64,000 bases of DNA, from positions 1,612,001 through 1,676,000 of the forward strand of contig NZ_CP107939.1 of NCBI RefSeq assembly GCF_036046055.1, given 5' to 3'. Below are positions 43,796-52,683 of this stretch, one piece after another. Made by a program: the position numbers and the translations under genes. Every line of letters starts with the position of its first letter. Positions within the stretch are counted from its first letter, which is position 1. The DNA comes from Nocardia sp. NBC_00403 (GTDB taxonomy: Bacteria; Actinomycetota; Actinomycetes; Mycobacteriales; Mycobacteriaceae). The notes beneath the pieces were generated by a model. It worked only from the letters and a program-made list of their open reading frames with translations, ran no database searches and had not been told where the DNA came from.

Positions 43796-46700
43796 ATGTT
43801 GAGGTTCGCTGTGCTCGGTGAGGTTCGTGCTTGGCGCGGCGAGACGGAAATCAACCTCGGATCCAGGCAGCGTCGGGCGCTGCTGGTCGCGCTGTTGCTG
43901 CGCCACGGGCGCGCGGCGACCGTTCACGAGCTGGTGGTTAGCGTGTGGGGCGAGCATCCGACACCGAGCGCGGTCGGTGCGGTGCGCAACCACATCCTGC
44001 ACCTGCGCCGGGCCCTGGAACCCGATCGTCGGGCCGGCGCGCCACCCACCGTGCTCGTCGGTGTCGGCGGCGGATACATGCTGCGGCTCGAGCCGGGCGC
44101 GGTCGATGTCGAGCTCGTCGAGGACTGCCTCGCGCAGCTCAGCGGGGCCGACACTCTCGACAGAGTGGAATCGGCAAGGCAGCGACTGGATTCCGGGCTG
44201 CGCTTGTGGTCGGGCACGCCGCTGGCCGGCCTGCCCGGTCCCTACGCCGATCGGCAGCGCACCCACCTGATCGAACGCCGCGCCGCCCTGCTCGAACAAC
44301 GCATCGAACTCGACCTGCGGCTGGGCCGCTACACCGAAGCCATCGCCGAACTGGCGCCGCTCAGCGTCGAACATCCGATGCGCGAACAGACCCGCGCACT
44401 GCTGATGACCGCGCTGTATCACGCGGGCCGCCGAGCGGAAGCGCTCGCCGTGTACGCCGACACTCGGCACATGCTCATCGAGCGGCTCGGCATCGAACCG
44501 GATAAACGGCTCGCTGATCTGCACCAGCGCATGCTGTGCGCCGAGCTGCCTGCACCGGGACTTGTCGAGGAGGCGCCGGCGTCACTGCCCGGCGCCCGTC
44601 GCACACTGATGCGGGTCGCCCAGCTGCCCGCCGACATCGCCGACTTCACCGGCCGGGCCGAGACGATCCGGCGCATCACCGACCGGCTCACCCGCACCGA
44701 CCGCAGTGCCGTCCCCGTCTGCGCGATCGGCGGCATGGGCGGGATCGGCAAGAGCGCGCTCGCTGTGCACATCGCTCACAGCATTCGGGATCGGTTCCCG
44801 GACGGGCAATTACATGTGGATCTGCATGGATTCGCGCACCCGCCGGGGCAGCACGGGACCGAGCGTTCCGGGACGCCTGCCATCGACACCCTCGGTGATT
44901 TCCTGCGCGCTCTCGGAGTACCCGAGGGCGAGATCGCCCCCACCCTTGCGGAGCGCTCGGCCCAATACCGCAGCTGTTTGGACGGCAGGCGCGTGCTCGT
45001 CGTGCTGGACAACGCGCGCGACGCCGAGCAGGTCACCCCGCTGATTCCCGGCACGCCCGGTTCGGCGGTGCTGATCACCAGCCGATCGGCGATGGCCGAG
45101 CTACCCGGTGCACTCGACGTCCGCCTCGGTCTGCTCGGTCGGGACGAAGCGCGCGACTTGCTGGCCACCCTCGTCGGCGTCGATCGGGTCGCCGCCGAGC
45201 CCGCTGCGGTGGAAGATGTGATCACCGCGTGCGGCGGGCTGCCGCTCGCGGTGCGGATCATCGGGGCGCGGCTGGCCGCACGGCCGAGTTGGACCGTCGG
45301 CTGCCTGGCCGAACGGCTCATCGACGAGCAGCAGCGTCTCGGGCTGTTGCGCACCGGCGATCTGGCCGTGGAAGCGGCGTTCCAATTGAGCTACGACCAG
45401 CTGCATGCCGAACAGGCCACAGCATTTCGGATGCTGGCGGTGCCCGGCGTCGCCGAGATTTCGCTCGACGGTGCGGCCGCGATCCTGGGTGCGGACCGAG
45501 TGCTGATCGAGCAGGTCTGTGAATCCCTTGTCGATCTCAATCTGATGGAGTCCACCGCACCCGGCCGGTACAGCTATCACGATCTGTCGCGGTTGTTCGC
45601 GCGTGACCTACCGCCCTGCCCCGCCGTCGATCCCGCGTCCGGACCGCTGTCACGGCTGCTGGATCACTATCTCGCCACCGTGAAAAACGTGGTGGCGGTG
45701 TGCAATCCGGGCACTCGACTGCCGGAGCATCTGCGCAGCACCGGTTCGAAGGGGATGTCCTTCGCCGACAGTACGGCCGCGCAGGCGTGGCTGAGCGCGG
45801 AACGCCCGAATCTGGTCTCGCTGTATGAACAGGCCGCGCAGGTGGGCGGGGCCGGGCTGCCGGTGGCCGCCGACATCGCATGGGCCACTGCGGAGTTGAT
45901 CGATGGCGGGCCCAACTGCCAGGAGTTGGCGCGGGCCCTGGAACTGCTGCTCGACGCGGCGCTGCTCGAGGGTGACCGCGCGGTCGAATGCCGGGTCAGG
46001 GTCGCGCTCGGCGCGATCTTCACCTACGCGCTCGGTGCGATACGCGCGGGTCGCGATCATCAGCGGATCGCGCTGTCCCTGGGCGGTGACTCGGGCACCG
46101 ATGCCAGGCTGACGGCCTTTGCGGCGCAACTGCTCGCCTCGTCCACTCGAATGGGCGTCGAGGACGCCGCGTCGCTCGCGCATGGCGACCGCGCGATCCG
46201 ATTGGCGCGTCGCGTCGGCGATCCGGCGATCGAATGCACCTGCCTGGTGCACGCGGGCAAGACATTGTCCGACGCCGGTCGATTCGCCGAGGCCGAGGAA
46301 CACGCCCGCAGCGCCATGGCGCTGGCCGCCGCGATCGGCAATACGGCGCTGGAGGCGCTTGCCACGCATGAGCTGGGGGTGAGCCGCAGCTATCAGGGCG
46401 ATCATCGCGGCGCAGTGGCGCTGTGCGGTCATGCGGTTCGGCTGGCCAGGGCCAGTGGCGTGCTGCTGCGGGAGGGTTGGGCGCTGGCCCGTCTTGCCCA
46501 CGTGTACCTGATGGCCGGGAGGCTGACCGAGGCCGAGCCGGTCGTCGACGGCGCGGTGCGGGTGTTGACACGGGCGACCGGTCCGCTGCACCGCGCACGA
46601 GTGCTGGTGCTGCACGGTGTGATCCTGCAAGGGCTCGGACGGGCGGCGGACTCCGCTCGAGTGTTCCGGGCGGCGGCCGAGATCTTCGCACCGATGGAGG

Positions 46701-46834
46701 ATGCGCATCTCACCCACGAGCGGCTCGATCACGAGCTGGAAGCGCCGATCGTGCTGCTGCTGCGCGAACATGTGGATCAGGTCATCGCCGAGCGTCGTCG
46801 ATCCCGTCACTTGCTCGTCATCGAGCGCCCGTGA
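43796..46834 (+). CDS. AfsR/SARP-family regulator
   Basis: The 1012-residue protein has the SARP order. An OmpR-like winged DNA-binding domain comes first (residues 1-95, LRFAVLGEVRAWRG onward), then a bacterial transcriptional activator domain (about 98-250, ending LHQRMLCAEL). The NB-ARC ATPase follows, with DFTGRAETI and the P-loop GGMGGIGKSALA (about 311), RVLVVLDNARD as Walker B and GGLPLAVR. The last 400 residues are TPR-like helices. Such proteins activate secondary-metabolite or developmental genes. No biosynthetic cluster is adjacent, so targets are unknown. ATG 43796 is chosen at the domain start. Confidence 0.93.
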   Translation: MLRFAVLGEVRAWRGETEINLGSRQRRALLVALLLRHGRAATVHELVVSVWGEHPTPSAVGAVRNHILHLRRALEPDRRAGAPPTVLVGVGGGYMLRLEPGAVDVELVEDCLAQLSGADTLDRVESARQRLDSGLRLWSGTPLAGLPGPYADRQRTHLIERRAALLEQRIELDLRLGRYTEAIAELAPLSVEHPMREQTRALLMTALYHAGRRAEALAVYADTRHMLIERLGIEPDKRLADLHQRMLCAELPAPGLVEEAPASLPGARRTLMRVAQLPADIADFTGRAETIRRITDRLTRTDRSAVPVCAIGGMGGIGKSALAVHIAHSIRDRFPDGQLHVDLHGFAHPPGQHGTERSGTPAIDTLGDFLRALGVPEGEIAPTLAERSAQYRSCLDGRRVLVVLDNARDAEQVTPLIPGTPGSAVLITSRSAMAELPGALDVRLGLLGRDEARDLLATLVGVDRVAAEPAAVEDVITACGGLPLAVRIIGARLAARPSWTVGCLAERLIDEQQRLGLLRTGDLAVEAAFQLSYDQLHAEQATAFRMLAVPGVAEISLDGAAAILGADRVLIEQVCESLVDLNLMESTAPGRYSYHDLSRLFARDLPPCPAVDPASGPLSRLLDHYLATVKNVVAVCNPGTRLPEHLRSTGSKGMSFADSTAAQAWLSAERPNLVSLYEQAAQVGGAGLPVAADIAWATAELIDGGPNCQELARALELLLDAALLEGDRAVECRVRVALGAIFTYALGAIRAGRDHQRIALSLGGDSGTDARLTAFAAQLLASSTRMGVEDAASLAHGDRAIRLARRVGDPAIECTCLVHAGKTLSDAGRFAEAEEHARSAMALAAAIGNTALEALATHELGVSRSYQGDHRGAVALCGHAVRLARASGVLLREGWALARLAHVYLMAGRLTEAEPVVDGAVRVLTRATGPLHRARVLVLHGVILQGLGRAADSARVFRAAAEIFAPMEDAHLTHERLDHELEAPIVLLLREHVDQVIAERRRSRHLLVIERP

Positions 46835-46867
46835 CCTGGTGCACGGAGGGTTGGAAGCATCGAAACG

Positions 46868-46910
46868 ACAAGAGCGGGAAGTCCGCTCGCGTTGGACTTC
46901 CCGCTCTTGT
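46868..46910. terminator. Strong bidirectional terminator
   Basis: A perfect 17-bp stem has arms at 46868-46884 and 46894-46910 (ACAAGAGCGGGAAGTCC and its complement) with a 9-nt loop. It lies between the convergent SARP and ppa genes and can end both transcripts. Confidence 0.9.
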
Positions 46911-46921
46911 ACGCCGGGGAA

Positions 46922-47413
46922 TCAGTGGCCGCCGTTGTCCTGCAGTCGCTTGAAGGAGGCCTCCACCTCGGCCTCCGCCTCGGCGCGGCCGACCCACTCC
47001 GAGCCCTTGACGAACTTGCCCGGCTCGAGATCTTTGTAGCGCTCGAAGAAGTGCTTGATCGCCGCAAGCTCGAACTCCGGCACATCGGCCAGATCCTGGA
47101 TGTGGTCCCAGCGCGGGTCGCCCGCGGGAACGCAGAGCACCTTGTCGTCGCCGCCCGCTTCGTCGGTCATCTTGTACATCGCGACCGGGCGCACCTCGAT
47201 CAGCACGCCGGGAAACACCGAATCGGGGAGCAGGACCAGCGCGTCCAGCGGGTCACCGTCCTCACCGAGGGTGTTCTCGATGTAGCCGTAGTCGGCCGGG
47301 TAAACCATGGATGTGTAGAGGAACCGGTCGAGCCGGACCCGGCCGGTCTCGTGATCGACCTCGTACTTGTTACGGGAACCCTTGGGGATCTCGATGGTGA
47401 CGTCGAACTCCAC
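46922..47413 (-). CDS. ppa: Inorganic pyrophosphatase
   Basis: The 163-residue enzyme is a family I pyrophosphatase. Key parts are [13 protein letters not shown], the metal-binding signature [11 protein letters not shown] with its three Asp, and the C-terminal [12 protein letters not shown]. It hydrolyses pyrophosphate and drives biosynthetic reactions. The start is GTG 47413 after AAGGAG; longer frames upstream are not needed. It matches Rv3628 in length and neighbours. Confidence 0.97.
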   Translation of the reverse strand: MEFDVTIEIPKGSRNKYEVDHETGRVRLDRFLYTSMVYPADYGYIENTLGEDGDPLDALVLLPDSVFPGVLIEVRPVAMYKMTDEAGGDDKVLCVPAGDPRWDHIQDLADVPEFELAAIKHFFERYKDLEPGKFVKGSEWVGRAEAEAEVEASFKRLQDNGGH

Positions 47414-47523
47414 GCCATCTCCTTCTTTCGATGCATGTATGAGCCGAGCAGGCACGAACTGCCGACTTGTCAGGTTGTTCGGGGGAACGGTTGCGCAACG
47501 AGGATAGTGTGGTCGGCGAGCAC

Positions 47524-49029
47524 ATGGGTGCGGCAGGCGGCCGCGTTGAGGAGAGACGGCGGGACGTGGTTGGTCGGAGCAGTAGAAATATCGGTGGTCT
47601 GGCCGCCCGGCGGCGCCGCAACATCTGGGTCGGATTCTCGATTGCCCTGGTCGTGCTGCTGGTGGCGAGCGGAGCAGTGCTGCTTGCCCTGAAGCCGTGG
47701 ACGGATGATTTCCGGCACGGCGGGCTGACGATCGCGGCCCCGCCCGCACCGGTCCGGCCGTTCCCGCAGGTTGCGCCCGCGCCGTCGAATGCGCCCGCGC
47801 CGACCCCCGCCGGCATCGCCGCCGCGCTCGCCGCCGTCGTCGGTAATCCGGATCTCGGCGCGTTCGCCGGATCGGTCAGCGATGCCGACAGTGCGACCGT
47901 GCTGTGGAGCGGTGACGCGAACAAGCCGATGATCCCGTCCTCCACCGCGAAGATCCTGACCACGGCCACCGCGCTGCTTACGCTGCCGCAGGACCATCGG
48001 GTGACCACTCGCGTGGTGGCGGGCTCGACGCCGAACGAGCTGGTGCTGGTCGGTGGCGGTGATCCGACGCTGACCGCGCAGCCCGACGGCAAGGGTTACT
48101 ACCCGAACGGTCCGCGCCTTTCGGACCTGGTGGCCCAGATCCACGCGGCGGGCCGCGCGGTGGACACCATCGTGGTGGACATCTCCGCGTTCGCCGGGCC
48201 GACCATGGCGCCGGGCTGGGAACCCGTCGATATCCCCGAGGGTTCGATCGCGCCGATCGAACCGGTGATGATCGACGGCGGCAGGCTCGATCCCCTCGTC
48301 GAATACTCCCCGCGCACCGCGACCCCGGCGCTGGATGCCGGACGGCGACTCGCCACTGAACTCGGCCTCGACCCGGGCCGGGTCCGTATCGGCACGGCAG
48401 GGCCCGGTGCGCAGCAGATCGCGAGCGTGCAGTCCGTACCGCTGCGGGACCGCCTGCGCGAGATGATGGTCCACTCCGACAACGTGCTCGCCGAGGCGAT
48501 CGGCCGCGAGATCGCGGCCGCGACCGGCGCCGAGCCGTCGTTCACCGGGGCGGTCGCCGCGGTGACCGCCGCGCTGAGCCGGGCCGGATTCGATCTCACC
48601 GGAATGTCCATGCAGGACAACAGTGGACTATCGACGGAGGATCGGGTGCCACCGCGGCTGCTCGACAAGATCCTGGCGACCGCGGCCAAGCCGAGCGGAT
48701 CCAGCGCCGTGCGGCCGAGCAACACCATGGCCAGGCCCGAAACCGATCGGCTCGCGGTCACTTTGGCGCCGCTACTGGATGACCTGCCGGTGGCAGGTGC
48801 GACCGGCTCGTTGGCAGGCCGCTACGTCAGTCGGGATCGGGCTGGCGCGGGTTGGGTACGTGCCAAGACCGGAACTCTGTCGGTGGCCAGCACGTTGGTG
48901 GGTTATGTACTCGACCACGATGGACGGGTGCTGACGTTCGCGTTGATGTCCAACGATCGGCCGCCGGAGGCCAGCAGGCCCGCGTTGGACGCGATAGCAG
49001 GCACGCTGCGCAATTGTGGATGCTCATGA
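47524..49029 (+). CDS. dacB: D-Ala-D-Ala carboxypeptidase/endopeptidase (PBP4 type)
   Basis: The 501-residue protein has one N-terminal membrane segment ([20 protein letters not shown]) and a Pro/Ala-rich linker, so it is anchored outside the membrane. The penicillin-binding motifs are S-S-T-A-K (about 139-143), SDN in [13 protein letters not shown] and KTGT in RAKTGTLSV. The region between SxxK and SxN contains the extra domain of class C PBP4 enzymes. It trims peptidoglycan stems or cross-links. ATG 47524 is used; GTG 47512 is an alternative. It matches Rv3627c. Confidence 0.92.
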   Translation: MGAAGGRVEERRRDVVGRSSRNIGGLAARRRRNIWVGFSIALVVLLVASGAVLLALKPWTDDFRHGGLTIAAPPAPVRPFPQVAPAPSNAPAPTPAGIAAALAAVVGNPDLGAFAGSVSDADSATVLWSGDANKPMIPSSTAKILTTATALLTLPQDHRVTTRVVAGSTPNELVLVGGGDPTLTAQPDGKGYYPNGPRLSDLVAQIHAAGRAVDTIVVDISAFAGPTMAPGWEPVDIPEGSIAPIEPVMIDGGRLDPLVEYSPRTATPALDAGRRLATELGLDPGRVRIGTAGPGAQQIASVQSVPLRDRLREMMVHSDNVLAEAIGREIAAATGAEPSFTGAVAAVTAALSRAGFDLTGMSMQDNSGLSTEDRVPPRLLDKILATAAKPSGSSAVRPSNTMARPETDRLAVTLAPLLDDLPVAGATGSLAGRYVSRDRAGAGWVRAKTGTLSVASTLVGYVLDHDGRVLTFALMSNDRPPEASRPALDAIAGTLRNCGCS

Positions 49030-49036
49030 CGGGTGG

Positions 49037-50158
49037 ATGACGATGTTCGAAGGCGCTGACAAAACAGCCGATGCCCGCTCGGGGCCAGATAGCGGCGCCT
49101 CCGAGCGGCGTCGTTCCGGATTGTCCGGCGCCGTCGATTGGCAGCTGGCCGCGCGCACCGGTGCGGCTCTTGTCCCCGCTGGGCCGCGGACTTCGCGCTA
49201 TTCCGCCGAACGGGTCGTCGCCGAACTGGCCGACGCGTCGATAAGGGCCGAAGGGCCGGTCCGCGAGGTGAGCGGCTTGCTCGACGACCAGCCGGTCCCC
49301 GCGGCGAGGATCGTCGACCGGCCCGGCTGGATCGCGGCAGCCGCCGATTCCATGGGCCAGCTCACCGGCACCGGACTCGATTCCAACACCCAGCGTGGTG
49401 TGCTCGTGGGCAAGCCCGCGGGCGTGCAGGCCGGGGCAATGCTGGCCTTCCTGTCCACCGCGATCCTCGGCCAGTACGACCCGTTCACCGGTCCCGACGG
49501 CACGCTGCTGCTCGTCGCTCCCAACATCATGGCGGTGGAACGCGCACTCGGTGTTTCGCCGTCCGACTTCCGCTTCTGGGTCTGCCTGCACGAGGTGACC
49601 CACCGGGTGCAGTTCTCCTCCGCGCCGTGGCTCGCGGAATATATGCGTGCCAATGTCGACACTCTCGGCGCGGTCGGTGACGAGCCGCTGGCGGAGATGC
49701 TGTCCCGGCTGCTCTCCGAGCTACGGGACCGCCGCAGTGGCGCCACCACCGACGATCCGAGCGCGCGTGGCGTCGTCGGCCTGCTGCGCGCCACCCAGGC
49801 GCCGCCGCAGCGCGCGGCGCTGGATCGGCTGCTGATGCTGGGCACGCTGCTCGAGGGCCACGCCGACCATGTGATGGATGCGGTCGGACCGGCCGTCGTC
49901 CCGTCGGTCGAACAGATCCGCGCCGCTTTCGACAAGCGCCGCAAGCGTCCGACCAATCCGCTGCAGCGCCTGCTGCGGGCCCTGCTCGGCGTCGACGCGA
50001 AGGTGGCCCAGTACGTGCGCGGCAAGGCCTTCGTCGACCATGTCGTCGACCGGGTCGGCATGGCGGAGTTCAACACGGTGTGGACGGATGCGGACACCCT
50101 GCCGCGGTTGGACGAAATCGACGACCCGCAGCGGTGGATCACCCGGGTATTGGGTTAG
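49037..50158 (+). CDS. DUF2342 zinc-dependent metalloprotease-like protein
   Basis: The 373-residue protein has HEVTHRVQF near residue 184 and a downstream EGHADHVMD, giving HExxH plus a Glu/His-containing third motif, the arrangement of this putative zinc-peptidase family. Members are often labelled coenzyme F420 biosynthesis-associated, without proven function. It starts 7 bp after dacB, so it is co-transcribed. ATG 49037 is used; GTG 49016 overlapping dacB is also possible. It matches Rv3626c. Confidence 0.88.
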   Translation: MTMFEGADKTADARSGPDSGASERRRSGLSGAVDWQLAARTGAALVPAGPRTSRYSAERVVAELADASIRAEGPVREVSGLLDDQPVPAARIVDRPGWIAAAADSMGQLTGTGLDSNTQRGVLVGKPAGVQAGAMLAFLSTAILGQYDPFTGPDGTLLLVAPNIMAVERALGVSPSDFRFWVCLHEVTHRVQFSSAPWLAEYMRANVDTLGAVGDEPLAEMLSRLLSELRDRRSGATTDDPSARGVVGLLRATQAPPQRAALDRLLMLGTLLEGHADHVMDAVGPAVVPSVEQIRAAFDKRRKRPTNPLQRLLRALLGVDAKVAQYVRGKAFVDHVVDRVGMAEFNTVWTDADTLPRLDEIDDPQRWITRVLG

Positions 50159-50189
50159 GCCATTTCACTACCCTCGGTAGGCTCCTGAT

Positions 50190-51257
50190 ATGAGCGGTGC
50201 GGGACGAACGACGTCACGGGACCCGCAGGTGGGGGCCGGGAAAACGGTGCCTCGTCTCCCCGAGACCGAGGCGGTGCTCGAAGTACGCAGGGCAGTGCGG
50301 GGCTGGCTGGCGGAGTACGCGCCGGAGGTTTCGTCGGGAGTTGCGGTCGCATTGTCGGGCGGGGCCGACTCACTCGCGCTCGCTGCGGCAGCGGTGGTGG
50401 AGGCGGGGCAAGTCGACGCACTGGTTGTCGACCATCGGTTGCAGCCGGACTCAGGGGAGGTCGCGGCCGTCGCCGCGGCGGCCGCGCTGAAACTCGGTTG
50501 CCGGTCGGCTCGAGTGCTCGCGGTGCAGGTCGGCAGCGCGGGTGGGCTGGAGGCGGCGGCGCGGCAGGCTCGCTACGCAGCACTGGACGCGGCACGGGCC
50601 GGGTTGCCGGTCTTGCTCGGACACACCCTCGATGACCAGGCCGAGACGGTCTTGCTCGGCCTGGCGCGCGGGTCGGGCGGACGTTCGATCCAGGGGATGG
50701 CGGCTTTCGCCGATCCATGGGGCAGGCCGCTGCTCGGAGTTCGACGGTCAGCGACCAGGCAGCTGTGCGCGGATCTCGGGTTGACGCCCCACGAGGATCC
50801 ACACAACTCGGCGCCGGAGTTCACCAGGGTGCGGCTGCGTACCGAGGTGTTGCCGCTGCTGGAGGACGTACTCGGCGGCGGGGTGGCGGCCGCGCTCGCA
50901 CGCACCGCCGAACAGTTGCGTGCCGACGGTGCGGTACTGGATGCGCTGGCGGGCGAACTGCTGCGGGCCGCGAGCGTCGACTCGAACAGCGAGCACCCTG
51001 AGGGCTCCGACAGTAATGGGGTGAGCCTGTCGATCGAGACCCTCGCCACTGCCCCCGCCGCGCTGCGCCGCCGGGCGATCCGGGCCTGGCTGCTCGCGGG
51101 CGGTGCGAAAGCCCTGACCGGCAAGCATTTACACGCCGTCGACGAATTGATCATCGCCTGGCGCGGTCAGGGCGGCGTCGCTGTCGGCGGCGGCGGGCCG
51201 GGCAGCAGGTTGGTCGCGGCGCGCGAACATGGCAGGCTGACTATGCGTCTGCGCTGA
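50190..51257 (+). CDS. tilS: tRNA(Ile)-lysidine synthase
   Basis: The 355-residue protein has the N-type ATP pyrophosphatase loop SGGADS (56-61) and LLGHTLDDQAETVLLGLARGSG, both typical of TilS. It converts C34 of tRNA-Ile(CAU) to lysidine so that the tRNA reads AUA. A shortened C-terminal region is usual in actinobacteria. It lies between the metalloprotease gene and hpt in the conserved order (Rv3625c). Confidence 0.95.
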   Translation: MSGAGRTTSRDPQVGAGKTVPRLPETEAVLEVRRAVRGWLAEYAPEVSSGVAVALSGGADSLALAAAAVVEAGQVDALVVDHRLQPDSGEVAAVAAAAALKLGCRSARVLAVQVGSAGGLEAAARQARYAALDAARAGLPVLLGHTLDDQAETVLLGLARGSGGRSIQGMAAFADPWGRPLLGVRRSATRQLCADLGLTPHEDPHNSAPEFTRVRLRTEVLPLLEDVLGGGVAAALARTAEQLRADGAVLDALAGELLRAASVDSNSEHPEGSDSNGVSLSIETLATAPAALRRRAIRAWLLAGGAKALTGKHLHAVDELIIAWRGQGGVAVGGGGPGSRLVAAREHGRLTMRLR

Positions 51258-51334
51258 TGACACATAAAGCACAGGCCGATGACACATAATGGATCGGTCG
51301 CTCGGGATCAACACCACGGAAGGACACAACTGAC

Positions 51335-51892
51335 GTGTACGGGGATGACATCGCGTCGGTGCTGATCACCGAGGAACAGATCGCCGCCAAGACGCAGGAA
51401 CTGGCCGAGCTGATCGCCAAGCGCTATCCCGCCGATGCCCCCGAAGGCGATCTGCTGCTGGTCGGCGTGCTCAAGGGCGCGATCTTCTTCATGACCGACC
51501 TGGCCAAGGCGCTGTCGATTCCGACCCAGATGGAATTCATGGCGGTGTCCTCCTACGGGTCGTCCACCTCGTCATCCGGCGTGGTGCGCATCATGAAGGA
51601 TCTGGACAAAGACATCGCGGGCCGCAATGTGCTGATCGTCGAGGACATCATCGACTCCGGTCTCACGCTGTCCTGGCTCAAGCGCAATCTGTCCACCCGC
51701 AACCCGGCCTCGCTCGAGGTTGTCACCCTGCTACGTAAGCCCGATGCGCTGCGCACCCACGTGGACGTCGCACATGTCGGGTTCGACATCCCGAACGAAT
51801 TCGTCGTCGGTTACGGCCTCGACTACGCCGAGCGCTACCGCGACCTGCCCTACATCGGCACCCTCGACCCGAAGGTCTACGGGGGCGAGTGA
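51335..51892 (+). CDS. hpt: Hypoxanthine phosphoribosyltransferase
   Basis: The 185-residue enzyme has the PRPP-binding signature [14 protein letters not shown] near residue 98, the flexible-loop SSYGSST and the purine-binding KPDAL and [18 protein letters not shown]. It salvages hypoxanthine and guanine to nucleotides. The start is GTG 51335 after GAAGGACA. It follows tilS as in Rv3625c-Rv3624c and in many bacteria. Confidence 0.96.
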   Translation: MYGDDIASVLITEEQIAAKTQELAELIAKRYPADAPEGDLLLVGVLKGAIFFMTDLAKALSIPTQMEFMAVSSYGSSTSSSGVVRIMKDLDKDIAGRNVLIVEDIIDSGLTLSWLKRNLSTRNPASLEVVTLLRKPDALRTHVDVAHVGFDIPNEFVVGYGLDYAERYRDLPYIGTLDPKVYGGE

Positions 51893-51904
51893 GAACACCG
51901 CTGC

Positions 51905-52663
51905 TCATTCCGGCGCCCGCCGGAATGCGCCCGGTATCGACGTTTCCACCGATCTATCGGTGATGAGCGCGAATATCGTTGCGGGCGAACCCGACCCGCC
52001 TCGATACAGCGCACCGCCGACGAGCACCCAGGCGCCGGTGACGGGCAGCGCGGCGAGATTGGCGAGGCATTCCAAGCTGATTCGGTGCTCCCGATACAGC
52101 AATTTCGACACCGCATAGGTGTCGTCGCTGCCGAGATCCGGTCCGAAGGTGTCGATACCGAGCGCGCCGCGGTGGCCGAGACGGCCGGTGCGCAACAGCC
52201 ATTCCATGGTCTCGACCGCGAAACCCGGCTGCTGATCCCCGGTTTCGGTGGTGCCGAGGAACTCCGGAGTGCCCCATTTCGCATCCCAGCCGGTCCAGGC
52301 GATCACCGCGGACCCGTCGGCGATGCGACCGTGCCTGTTTTCCCATTCCTTGATGTCGGCAACGGTGATCGCGTAGCCGCGGTCGCGTTCGCACTCATCC
52401 CGCACATCGATCTTCACCGCAGGCAGCAGCAAGTCTTCGAGGTCGAGCTCGTCGGCGGCCAGGCCGTCGGCGTGGAAATGAATCGGTGCGCCCCAATGGG
52501 TTCCGGTGTGCTCGCCCTGCTGGATGTAGCGCAGGTAGTAGCCGTCGTTCGCCACTGTCGCCGCGATATCCGTGCGAAATTCCGGGTCGCCGGGAAACAG
52601 CGGTGTCGTCGCCGGATCGTGCACATGCGACAGACTGACCAGACGTCCGAACGGAGCATTCAT
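51905..52663 (-). CDS. Cyclase-family (kynurenine formamidase-like) metal hydrolase
   Basis: The 252-residue protein belongs to the cyclase superfamily: LSHVHDPATTPLFPGDPEF opens it, the metal motif reads HTGTHWGAPIHFHADG, and GIDTFGPDLG follows. In the usual motif HxGTHxDxPxHF the Asp is a metal ligand; here Gly replaces it, so metal binding may differ. It is the last gene of the kinase-pseudokinase-cyclase unit. ATG 52663 has GGAGAA upstream, while an in-frame GTG at 52687 overlaps the pseudokinase stop as GTGA. The frame is therefore tightly linked to the kinases. Confidence 0.85.
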   Translation of the reverse strand: MNAPFGRLVSLSHVHDPATTPLFPGDPEFRTDIAATVANDGYYLRYIQQGEHTGTHWGAPIHFHADGLAADELDLEDLLLPAVKIDVRDECERDRGYAITVADIKEWENRHGRIADGSAVIAWTGWDAKWGTPEFLGTTETGDQQPGFAVETMEWLLRTGRLGHRGALGIDTFGPDLGSDDTYAVSKLLYREHRISLECLANLAALPVTGAWVLVGGALYRGGSGSPATIFALITDRSVETSIPGAFRRAPE

Positions 52664-52683
52664 CGCTGCTGATTCTCCATCGC